Shown piece by piece: positions 52,554 to 62,233 of a stretch of DNA of 64,000 nucleotides. Where the stretch lies: positions 421,431,776-421,495,775 of the forward strand of contig NC_090442.1 in NCBI RefSeq assembly GCF_031143425.1, written 5' to 3'. Under the pieces are notes generated by a model. It did no database searches, was not told the DNA's origin, and saw only the letters and a list, made by a program, of their open reading frames with translations. This DNA is from Pleurodeles waltl (lineage: Eukaryota > Chordata > Amphibia > Caudata > Salamandridae). Both the position numbers and the translations under genes were made by a program. The first letter of the stretch is position 1. Each line of letters begins with the position of its first letter.

Positions 52554-54145
52554 TTTGCAATTTTTTTTTATTCCGTATTTAATCAGAAAAACGGCTTAAT
52601 TCCCAGGACACTCTTCACCTACCCTTTTCTCAACCTATTGCCTTTCACGGACGGCAGCCAATCCGTGTGCGACCCCTCTCGGCATCTGACCTATCTCAGC
52701 GCGGCACCACTGACGTCACACTCACACATACTGCGGCTGACAAAGTCTTGCGGCTTGTCTACACCTCACTAACTCCTTACAATTCATACAAACTAATGCG
52801 AATTATTGCAAGCACCTTAAATGACAACACAAATCTGCCGGTTTACTACAGGAAGGGTAACACATTCGCTTCAGAACTTTACAGAGATTTCACTTGAAGC
52901 CTCGGCCGCTACTTTCTCCTTCTCAGTTCCCACATACGCAAGCAGAATTCGACCTGCAAATCCTACTCTCGACTTGTCAATGACTCCTTCTAGTGCACTT
53001 TAGAACTCGTCAAATCTCCATCGAAGGTTTCACACATGCATTATAACTTGAACTTGACTTGTCAACCACGCCCGATTGACCTATTAAACCGCACAGATTA
53101 CAACATAAACCATATTTACCAACATACTCCGGAGTCTTAGACCTCAATAGGTCCGTATACAACAACCAACCACGTGGATAATTTTGAGCAATAAGCACTA
53201 CATTCACATGAAGTACGCCGACTTCCCTACTCTCATACTGTGGAGTACGCCCACTTCTTCTAATTAACACTTAGGGGGTGATTCTAACCTTGGCGGACGG
53301 CGGAGGCCGTCCGCCAAGGTACCGCCGTGAAATGACCGCACCGCGGTCAAAAGACCGCGGCGGCCATTTAAACATTTCCTCTGGGCCGGCGGGCGCTCTC
53401 CGAAAGAGCGCCCGCCGGCCCAGAGGAAATGCCCCTGCAACGAGGACGCCGGCTCAGAATTGATCCGGCGTAGTTGCAGGGGTGTGATGGGTGCAGTTGC
53501 ACCCGTCGCGTATTTCAGTGTCTGCAAGGCAGACACTGAAATACTTTGCGGGGCCCTCTTACGGGGGCCCCTGCCGTGCCCAAGCCATTGGCATGGGCAC
53601 GGCAGGGGCACCCAGGGGCCCGCGGCACCCCCTACCGCCATCCTGTTCATGGCGGGTTTCCCGCCATGAACAGGATGGCGGTAGGGGCTGTCAGAATCCT
53701 CATGGCGGCGGAGCGCGCTCCGCCGCCATGAAGGATTCCCCCGAGCAGCGGTAAGTCGGCGGGAGCCCGCCGACTTGCCGCTTCTGACCGCGGCTGAACC
53801 GCCGCGGTCAGAATGCTCGTGGGAGCACCGCCAGCCTGTTGGCGGTGCTCCCGTGGTCGGTGGCCCTGGCGGCCACCGGCCGCCAGGGTCAGAATGACCC
53901 CCTTAATTTGTCCTAGACACACGCAAATTTTTCACAACCAACTGCAAGATGCATAAGATTTAATAAGCGCAAAGACCCTAACCACACATACTATGGCGCC
54001 GAGAACATTCCCAACTCATTCAGGCAGGCTCCGAGATCCCAGGAAAGCCATGGCGAACCTAGCCACTCATCGTCTCACCAAATTTCATTATCACAGAAAA
54101 CAAATTTAACAATGAAAACTCCGTCCTACGGCCCCCAAGGGTCAA
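52554..54145 (-). other. Proviral 5' leader
   Basis: Untranslated region between the primer-binding site and gag, including a 629-bp MITE. A block around 52640-52760 aligns with the older provirus at 22030-22170, sharing a CACTGACGTCACaCT stretch on the plus strand. Packaging signals and a splice donor are expected here but were not identified. Confidence 0.7.
53274..53902. mobile_element. GC-rich multi-hairpin Harbinger-like MITE, copy C (629 bp), in the proviral leader
   Basis: The ends GGGGGTGATTCTAACC and GGGTCAGAATGACCCCC are inverted, with a perfect TTA duplication (53271-53273 and 53903-53905). The central hairpin TTTCAGTGTCTGC / GCAGACACTGAAA is a compensated variant of the hairpin in copies A and B. 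Internal modules (CCCATGCCAATGGCTTGGGC, GCGGCGGAGCGCGCTCCGCCGC) are palindromes. It inserted after the provirus, so it is young. Confidence 0.88.
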
Positions 54146-54163
54146 ACCGTCGCTCTGCTACCA
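54146..54163 (-). promoter_or_regulatory. Primer-binding site (initiator tRNA-Met-like)
   Basis: The minus strand reads TGGTAGCAGAGCGACGGT, 4 nt downstream of the 5' LTR. The first 11 bases are an exact complement of the initiator tRNA-Met acceptor end. The remainder matches with one inserted base and one substitution. The older copy at 22841-22860 matches even better. Confidence 0.7.
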
Positions 54164-54167
54164 GAAC

Positions 54168-55683
54168 TGTTAACGCGTCCGTCTATGTTAATTTATACAC
54201 ATCAGGACTCGTTTTAGGTCGATGAATCTTTGGGCCCAGTGGTGAGACTCCGTAAGACGAGATAACCAATCAATAAGTCAATCAATATGTCAATAACATT
54301 GTCAAAAGTTAGCATCAAAATATATTTCACTTCAGTCATTAATAAACTTTCGGCGCAATCATGACCTTTCAGTCACGAATAACCACACCTAATAGAAATT
54401 TTAGTGAATTTTATTCCCTATTGATTACAATCTAACAGTAAGTGCATTAGTCTCAAAACCAAGAAACATATGAACATAATCACAGGGTGACAACTACGAT
54501 AAGCTTTCAATAATGCAAAGATCAGGAACATAAGATAGTTATGTCAATAAGAACAGATCGCGATACATAATACCTCCTAGAGGTCTCAGTTCAGCATAGC
54601 ACTACGTCAGTCACGTCAGTTCCGTCAGTCTAATGAATACCTCATCTAACCTCGAATTAGCATTAACATGTGGGGCTTCATGTAAAACAATTTAGAACAT
54701 CAATTTGGAAAACTTCTAGCTAAGATCTCTAATCAAAAACATACAGCAGTTGGTACCTAGAAAGAAAAGGCAAAATAGATTTCATTAGTAATGTTATTAC
54801 CCTCCTCTGGATAGGTCAGCATACAGGATCAGTCTTCGTCTTCAGGACATCAGTTAGATCACCGTCAGTCTATCTAAGTAAAGGCAAGGGACACTCTCCC
54901 CTTAAGGAGGAAAGTGTAATGGGCAGTCTATGGGCAAAGATTATTGTCTAGTCTCAAGTCACCAAATAGAGTGACAGAGTTTCTGGATGCAATCGATATC
55001 ATTCTCTACCTAATGCGTCTTGTCTCCTGTGTCATGGGTTTTTATCCCTTTTCCCAAAATACATTCCCCCAAAATTCTATTGGTCAGTCACTACACCCCA
55101 CTATTGGTAACCAATCAAATGATACATTAAGTAATGCATTTGTCATTTCATGATATCTTTCTAAATCCTAATTGGTCTTCATAATTGACGTTTTTCGTAG
55201 GTGGCATATCCGGGGTTATTTCATCTCCTTGGCACATCTCGGGTCAAGAGTTCTCTTCTCCTCGCTTTATTGTCCTTGAAAGTGTCCATGTTTGTTTAGA
55301 AGTCTTATAATTTATACTAAAAGCTACTAGCATGCGAATGGGAGAGTTGGGCATTGTAGCGAATAAGTGAGGAAAAAGAACAATCGCTGGGTCATGGTCT
55401 TTTGCAAGTCAGCACACAGGAGAAACGGAAATACGCTTTTAATATGAGAGTTACACAGCTAATTCGCGACTCATGCTAACTTAAGATTTACGAGTTCTAA
55501 TGAATGCGGTTTTATACGTGATAATGCACACAATTATAAATGATTATTTCTTCTAGTTGACATTAGTTTACACAGGTGAATAATTCTCCACGTTTATTAA
55601 TACATTTCAATTATTAATGCAGCATTGTTAAACATAAGCATTTCACATCTATAACATGTAATATTTTAAACTACGCTCTCTCA
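54168..55683 (-). repeat. 5' LTR of the complete provirus
   Basis: 1516 bp with TG...CA ends, flanked outside by AGAA (55684-55687). Transcription runs leftward. Differences from the 3' LTR are scattered substitutions plus three small indels (near 54390, 55234 and 55428). Confidence 0.93.
55039..55045 (-). promoter_or_regulatory. LTR promoter TATA-like box
   Basis: The minus strand reads ATAAAAA within GGGATAAAAACCC. CCAAT/ATTGG motifs lie 35-70 bp upstream (plus-strand TATTGGTCAG and CTATTGGTAACCAATC). The same arrangement exists at 41678-41684 in the 3' LTR. Start-site position is inferred, not shown. Confidence 0.55.
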
Positions 55684-55687
55684 AGAA

Positions 55688-56599
55688 TGTCCACTTTCTT
55701 ATTTTGAGCTGTGACTTCACCAGAGAAGATGATTCCAAAGCCATTCCAAAATAGAATATTGAAGAAGGCTGGTGAAGGTGTGTCTCAATGTCAAACACTG
55801 GAAGCAGTGACATCAGACATGCATGCTGCATTTCCTAGATTAGGTTTTCTTTTGTAGAATTGATTCGTACACTTCTTCTCTCATAAGTGGACAGGTAACA
55901 CAGCTCAACAAGCACAATTAGGTTTGTGAGAGTGAAGGTTTGTGGAATCTGAAAAAGCTGAGAGCAGGTTGAGGTGCTGTTGAAGGCTGGGAAAGATAGG
56001 TCTCTCCTCAACTGATGTTTCAGGTCAGTCTTCTTGTATGCTTCAAAAACGTATTACATTTTTCAGTGCTCATTTTTTCATTCCTCACTGGAATACTGCA
56101 GTTGAGGTTGTTCTAATTGTAATTCTTTTAAACCAAGGAGTGACCTTCAGACTAGTCACATTATGGCCAATCTGTAGCACATCACTGTACTGGTGTGCTC
56201 CAGAATCTTTCTTCCTCCTATACACAACCAGTCACAAAGCTTACAACAAGCAGGCTGTTGGCTACAAGGAGTGTCTATTGCAAGTCTGTGCAGCCTTTGC
56301 TGTGTATAAAATCCACAATACTGAGAACACCCTAAAGGTTTTTAAAGTATGTCAGGGAACTAGCTTCTGCAATGTTGGTTGTTTGTACAAAATCTCACAA
56401 TACCCAGAGCCAAGAACCAACCCACGGGACACTGGTGTTGCACTTTATGTAACTGGACCACCAAGAGTATAGGTGTGGGGGGCGGTCCCTGGAGAGCATG
56501 CCAAAATGGAATTTCAGGAAAGAACACACGGGGAGAGCACCAAGGATAGAGGAGGGCCTATGCTGTGCCTTAGTTAACTTACGCTCTCTTATAAAACAC
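55688..56599. other. Non-coding, nothing recognised
   Basis: Sequence between the provirus target site and the LINE remnant. A 144-codon frame (56038-56472) has no recognisable domain and no splice context; part may be the 5' region of the LINE. Confidence 0.4.
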
Positions 56600-56617
56600 A
56601 ATTCAGAAATCTAGGAG

Positions 56618-57170
56618 ATGATTGAGTCTGCTGAGCTGGACAATCTATTTATTACGGAGACCTTGGCTATGAAGAATTCAGGCCCTGACTTTGTGTTTGT
56701 GACTGCCTTGCCACCGGGGTATGCTGTGGTGAGACTTTATAGGGACTCATGGGGGGGGGGACTGGTCATCATTTTCAGGGAGCATCTGAACTGCAGGTTA
56801 GATCCCGATAACACTGCAGTGGAAGGTTGTGAGATTGTTTTTTTTATTAAAAATAAACATTCAGTAATTTTAGAAGGGCTGCTGATCTATCACCCACCAG
56901 GCCCCAAAAATCAGTTCATTATGAATTGGCACCACATGATTGAACCTCTCATTGCGTGTGACAATCTTACCATCTTGGGGGACGTTAACCTCCATCTGGA
57001 GGAGGAGACAAACAGGGACACCAAGGCAATCTTGGATCTCATGGCCTTAGCCGGCGGGTTAAGGTCCCTACCCATAGAGTCGGACGCTGCATGGGATTTT
57101 TTCCAGTGCAGTGACCCTGACCTTCGGCAAGGTTCTACCGCTTAGTTGCTCAGACCACAGTTTGGTGATG
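56618..57170 (+). pseudogene. LINE apurinic-like endonuclease (broken)
   Basis: The frame starts ELDNLFITETLAM, the glutamate-containing motif of AP-like endonucleases. It continues through GGGLVIIFRE and the NLTILGDVNLHLEEE motif (catalytic Asp/Asn). The final SDHSLV motif appears in another frame at about 57138-57155, showing a frameshift just before it. It would nick target DNA for target-primed reverse transcription. Confidence 0.78.
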
Positions 57171-59023
57171 TTCAAGGTGCACAAAAGTATTAGAAAATCG
57201 GGGGAAATTTTGACGGATAAATTTCCAGAGGCCCTCGAGCAATTTAAAGATAAAGATCTCAGGAGTCCGGGCTCTCCAACACAGAATTTGAATAATTGGA
57301 TGAAATTGGCAATTGAGGCGGTTGCACCTTTGCATAGGGTTGGTACTAAGGGCAAGAAGAAACCATCTGCCCCATGGTTCTCTGAGGAGCTTAAGAACCT
57401 GTAAAAGCAGTGCAGGAGACAGGAACAATGATGGAATCTGACCCGTAAGACTGAGGACAAAAACGTACATGGGGTGCTAATTCTTAAATATAAAAGAAAG
57501 ATCAAGGAAGCTAAATGTGTTCTTCCAGAGGATAAGTGCTGCAATTAATGTTCCCAAAGAACTGTTCAATAATGTACGTACCCTTTTGTTGCCACAAATA
57601 CATCAGGAAGTTGAAAACTCTCAAGATTTTTGCGATAAGGTGGCTATTTAGAGAGCTGATCATTAAGATCTCTGCAGACTTTCCCAAACACTGTAAGAAT
57701 TCCAGGGAGTCCAGGACAGGAGAAAAGAAGGAGAAGATTTTTTGTCTCCAGAATGATCCAACCTTAGAGGCTTAACCAGGTTCTCCCCTTTGTTTGCGTC
57801 TAAAATCAAGACTGCTAGAAGGATCCATCTCAAGTTCACCAAACGATCCTTCCCCACTCAAGATCCTGCAGTTGGTCCCAAATATATTGGCAGAGGCCTT
57901 GGAAAAGGTATATTTCCAGAATCTGGTGTCAGGTGTGTGTAGGCACGTTTGGAAGGAGGCAGTGGTCATTCCTCTGAAGAAAAAGTCAAAGGGAGACCCT
58001 AGCGATCTTTAAAAATCTGTGGCCAGTTTCTCTGATGCCTGCTCCAGCTAAGATCCTGGAGAAGCATATTGACCAAGAGTTGATCCAGTACCTCAAAGAT
58101 CATGAACTCCTAGACCCCTCACAAAATGATTTTAGGTAGCACTGAATCGGAGCTTATAACAACAACTGATTCTATTTGCATGCAAATTGACTAGGGAGGT
58201 GCGGCTCTTCTGGCACTATTAGATCTATCCGCAGCTTTTGACACCATATATCCATCTTTGTTGGTGCAAAGGCTCAGGCAAGCAGGGCTGAAGGAAACAG
58301 CTCTGAACTTATTGGAGTCCTTCCTGAGGGATAGAACTCTTATAGTCAATTGTAGGAATTTCAGAGCCAAACCTTTGAAGCTCCCCTGTGGTGTCCCACA
58401 GGGGTCTGCCATCAGCCCTACTTTATTTAATTTGTATGTTGACCCCCTAACAAAGCTGGTGCATTCCTTTGGGTTCCAGGTATCATTCTATGCAGATGAC
58501 ACCCAGATCATCGTTTCCATCTGATGACTGGGTAGAGGTGGCTGACAGGTTTAGGATGTGCATGACAGAAATCAGCAGGTGGATGAAGGAGAACTGGCTC
58601 AAAATGAATCGGGAGAAAACAGATATTTTGGTTTTCAGGATGGATAACATGACCTGGACCAACCGTTGGTGGCTGGACACTTGTGGTACACTCCCTGTTC
58701 CAGCGACCGCAGCCAAAAACTTGGGTGTGATGCTTAGCGACATCCTGACTTTCAGTACCCAAGTTAATAGGACTGTCAGATCCTGTTTCTGGATCATTAA
58801 GATCCTGAAGAAAATCTTGCCTTTTCTCCCTAAAGAGCTCAGGGTGTCAGATGTTAGCTCATTAATTACATCTCATTTAGATTATTGTAATGTCCTTTAC
58901 CTCAATGTCAATCAGTACTCATTGAATAAGCTCCAAACTATCCAGAACGCAGGTGCACGTTTGGTCTTGGGATTGCCAAAACATTGTTCAGTCAGGGAGG
59001 GATTGAGATCCCTTTACTGGTAG
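57171..59023 (+). pseudogene. LINE reverse transcriptase (broken)
   Basis: RT core motifs: LVQRLRQAGLKETALNLLES (58258 on), the box LPCGVPQGSAISPTLFNLYV (58381-58440) and the catalytic FYADDTQ (58486-58506). After a frame change comes SRWMKENWLKMNREKTDILV, then DYCNVLY and KLQTIQNAGARLVLGLP near the C-terminus. Stops interrupt the region near 57402, 57542, 57772, 58010 and 58137. Motif wording fits the CR1/L2 group of vertebrate LINEs; the exact clade is not determined. Confidence 0.8.
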
Positions 59024-59445
59024 CCTGTGCAGAAACTGGTGTCTTTTAAAGCCTTTGTTTGACTGATAGGGCTTTCCACCTACAGGGATCGACTCATCTG
59101 AGAACAGCCTTTAATTGGTATGTCCCTACCAAGTCCTTGCGATCAGAAGGACATAAAAAGGTGGTTGTACCCATGTGCAAGAAAGTCAGGTGGGGGGATT
59201 GGACATGTACTGTGCTATACAGGCCAAGGAACCCCCTCCTGGATCACATTAGGAGTTTAAACTCATGCCTGATTTTTCATAGGCAGGTGCAATCTTGGTT
59301 ATTTTGGAATTAGCTCCCTTAGGTCACCTTAGTTTTGGGCTTTTCCTGCTTGGGGTCAGCACCCTCTACACAGTTTTCTCTGGATTAGTGCTTTGATGCC
59401 TGATGGTTTTATGTGCTCTATAAATGTTTCAGTTTCGGTTTCGAT

Positions 59446-61257
59446 GGCTTACAATGATTTTTCATTAATTACCAACCGTGCATCACATGATAAAGAAAAA
59501 TCCAATATATGAAGACTGGATATGAAAGAAAGCTAAGTGTTGGGACAGGAACGTATACTACATGGTATATGGATTGACCTAACTGTATGTGAAACTGGTA
59601 TTCTTTCTTTTTGTTGGCCCTGCAAACAGGCTAATCTAGTATGTGCACTGTGGCCTAGGCCTGTGACCTGGAGGGTGCATCAAGCATTCCCTCATAGCCA
59701 ACACTGGAGAGAGGTGCGCAGGCTACTGACCCCTTTGTGTAGAGTTCTGCTTCAGTGTAACCCTTAGACTCTTAGTCTGACTTTCTGTGTCTGCTGAATG
59801 TTTGTTTGTAGGGAGAATGTGTATCATATGCATGGTTATTAGATTCCATGTAGATTATGTGCATGGTGAAAGTCCGAGTGCTGGAGCCAGTGGGATCCAA
59901 TTTGGATGGTCCCTCATTTAGCAACATGCAAGGTGGAAGGTGGATATAGCTTCCCCAGGAAGGAGGAGTGCACTGGCTGCATTTGTGTGGCTGGAGGATG
60001 GACACCCAGACATTAGAGTGAGGAATGGAGACAGGGCTATCCTTAGAAATTGAATAAGGTCTTTTTAGCAAGGGGCTGATGACATTTTTGTAGATGGTAG
60101 AAATGAAGGGTGGGCCAGCAGTTGTCTATTGCAAAAAGGAGGCAGCTTCTAAGCAGGGCTGGCCCTTTTGTCTGCCTGAGTGCTGCTTCAGTAAGGCTGA
60201 TAACAGGCAGATGCAGAAATAACACACTTATGTGCCTTTGTTTTAGATACTCTTTGGGCCAGCCACATTCCTACCTACCAGGAGAACTATGTACTTGCAC
60301 TAAGACTATTTCTACACTTAGCCAGAAACCTACATTGCAAAAGGAACCACCCAAAAGAGGTTGCTTTACTTTAGGCAGTGGAAGGCAGTGGAACACATCC
60401 CCTGTTAGAAAAATGAGTATGAATGTAGGACTCTAACCACACAACTCCATTCTAGTTCCACATTCTTCTTGACCAAGGAAGGGCGTGTTCAATGATCTGC
60501 TGTGCGACCAGGTGTGATGTCTCCCAGTGGTGAGAGGACATCACCTGGTCTGCACAAACCCTTTGAAGCTGGGGATTTGTCTTCTGCCTAGAAGCCTGCA
60601 TGCCTGCTCAGCAAAGGATGAGAATGCCTGGCCCAGCAGGAAGATAGTTTGTTTGAGAGGAGAAATCCAACCATGTTCCTGGCTTTGGAACAACAGGAGA
60701 CACTCATTGACATAAGGAGTGAAGACAGAGCCAACATGTGATTTGAAGGGTCTCCTGATCTTCCACTGCTGTTCCCATAGTCCACAGAAAAAAATAAAAC
60801 AATCCTGAAAGCAACAGTGTGCTTTCCAGCACTTGTGGAGTATGCTCAAAGGACCGGTGCTGCTGCCTGACTTTGGCATACCTGGGAGGGATTTGTCCTT
60901 GCCTGTGAAGCAGAAGTCATGTTCCTGACAGAAATGATGCAACTGTCAAAGATGACCACGGGTCTAAAAACGTCCTGAGGCTTTCAAACTGCCCAAGATG
61001 ACCACCAGACTCATCATGGCCCAAAGGTTGCATCTGCCAAAAATAACCACCCACTAAGCAGGCCTGTCACAATGTTCATCCCCCAGTCGAGAGTTAAGAG
61101 CAGTCCATCACCACCAGAACCGAAGCTTAAAGTACAGGTCTCATGAATACACCCACCTATGCCACACAAGCCTCATCTCCATGAGCCTCAAAAGAGGACC
61201 CTAAACATGAAAGTATAAATTGGCCATGCAGAAGTAAATATATCATGAGAACACTCG
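59446..61257. other. Non-coding, nothing recognised
   Basis: Short open frames without domain or splice support; no RNA gene or transposon body was recognised. Confidence 0.45.
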
Positions 61258-61770
61258 GAGCCTCATTCTGACCCTGGTGGTCTCGCGGTGGCGGTCTGAC
61301 CACTGCCAGAGCATTGCTCTGACTGCTTTGGCCAGCACCGCCAGTTTACTTCCACCGGAGGGACTGGCAGTGCTAGTGGTCCTATTCCTCCAGGGCGGCG
61401 CAGCAAGCAGCGCCGCCATGGGGATTACGACACCCCTCTCTGCCAGCTTTTACATGGCGGTGGCACCAGCATGTAAAGGCTGGCGGAGACAGGGTTCAGG
61501 GGGCCACAGGGGGGACCCTGCACTGCCGACGCACTTGGCATCGGCAGTGCAGGGGCCCCCATGGCCAGCCCTGTCGTGCTGTTCACTGTCTGCATTTCAG
61601 ACAGTGAACAGCACAACCGGTGCTGGTGCATCCTACGCACTGCAACATTGCCACCAGCTCAGTTATGAACCAGCGTCAATGTGGTAGGCTGGGAACTCAT
61701 AATGGGGCCCGTGGAAAGGCGGCCACACTGGCAGCAACCTGACCGCTGGACTTCGTCAAAATCTCCCTTT
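61258..61770. mobile_element. Diverged GC-rich multi-hairpin MITE, copy D
   Basis: It begins near GGAGCCTCATTCTGACCC and carries the same module order as copies A-C: GGCGGCGCAGCAAGCAGCGC, an ACTTGGCATCGGCAGTGCAGG hairpin arm, and the central GTTCACTGTCTGCATTTCAG / CAGACAGTGAAC hairpin. The right terminus is eroded, so the end is approximate. More diverged than the other copies. Confidence 0.62.
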
Positions 61771-62072
61771 AACTGTTGCTAATGTGATAATTTTTTGTCA
61801 AGACCTCTTTCAACTGATCTACCAATTCTCCTGCAGGGTAATAACCAGTGAACTGCACCTCTGCCTATTCTATGGATATATGTGTACTGTGGTATACATC
61901 ACAATCGACACTGGGAGTTTTTCCTATAATGAGGATAGGGTATCATAGAGTGTGTGTAATGCTTGACTAGGAATTAAAGAATTTGTAGGTGAGATTTAGC
62001 TGTGGTATTCAATGACTTTCTTTTTACTAGTATAAGCACTGGGCTGGACATTTAGTACATTACAGTGCCTTG

Positions 62073-62233
62073 TTCTTAATGTTGAGTTCTGAGATCTGGT
62101 ATCCCCACACTACCTACTTGAGAAGTCTATGACTGTTCACCCTTGTTACCCCCTTTTTCTTAATGTTGGGTTCTGAGATCCGGTATCCCACACTACCCAC
62201 TGGAGAAGTCTGTGACTGCTCACCCTTGTTACC
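62073..62233 (+). repeat. Tandem duplication, about 84-bp unit x2
   Basis: The unit TTCTTAATGTTGAGTTCTGAG ... CACCCTTGTTACC starts at 62073 and again at 62157, with a handful of mismatches. It is non-coding. Confidence 0.8.

Larger units (their letters stand above)
40806..55683 (-). mobile_element. Complete endogenous retrovirus (14.9 kb with inserts)
   Basis: Two LTRs enclose leader, gag-pro-pol and env on the minus strand. The integration duplicated AGAA (40802-40805 and 55684-55687). Two MITEs (49727-50649 and 53274-53902) are later insertions; without them the provirus is about 13.3 kb, long for a simple retrovirus. A YIDD polymerase box, a single Cys-His box, CXXC in the surface subunit, a GPY-type integrase end and the 4-bp TSD suggest a class I (gamma/epsilon-like) element. 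The LTRs differ by roughly 22 substitutions and a few small indels over 1.5 kb (counted by eye), so the insertion is fairly young. Gag and pol carry lesions; env is open. Confidence 0.93.
56600..59445 (+). mobile_element. Decayed CR1/L2-group LINE, 5'-truncated
   Basis: Endonuclease then reverse transcriptase on the plus strand, ending in an untranslated tail with GTGCTCTATAAATGTTTCAG near 59413 and a short repeated GTTTCG end. The 5' part (ORF1 and the start of the endonuclease) is not seen. Numerous stops and frameshifts show an old copy. Confidence 0.8.

Noticed and set aside
56038..56472. 144-codon open frame upstream of the LINE
   Set aside because: No ORF1-like or other motif seen. Could be LINE 5' sequence, but nothing supports calling a protein.
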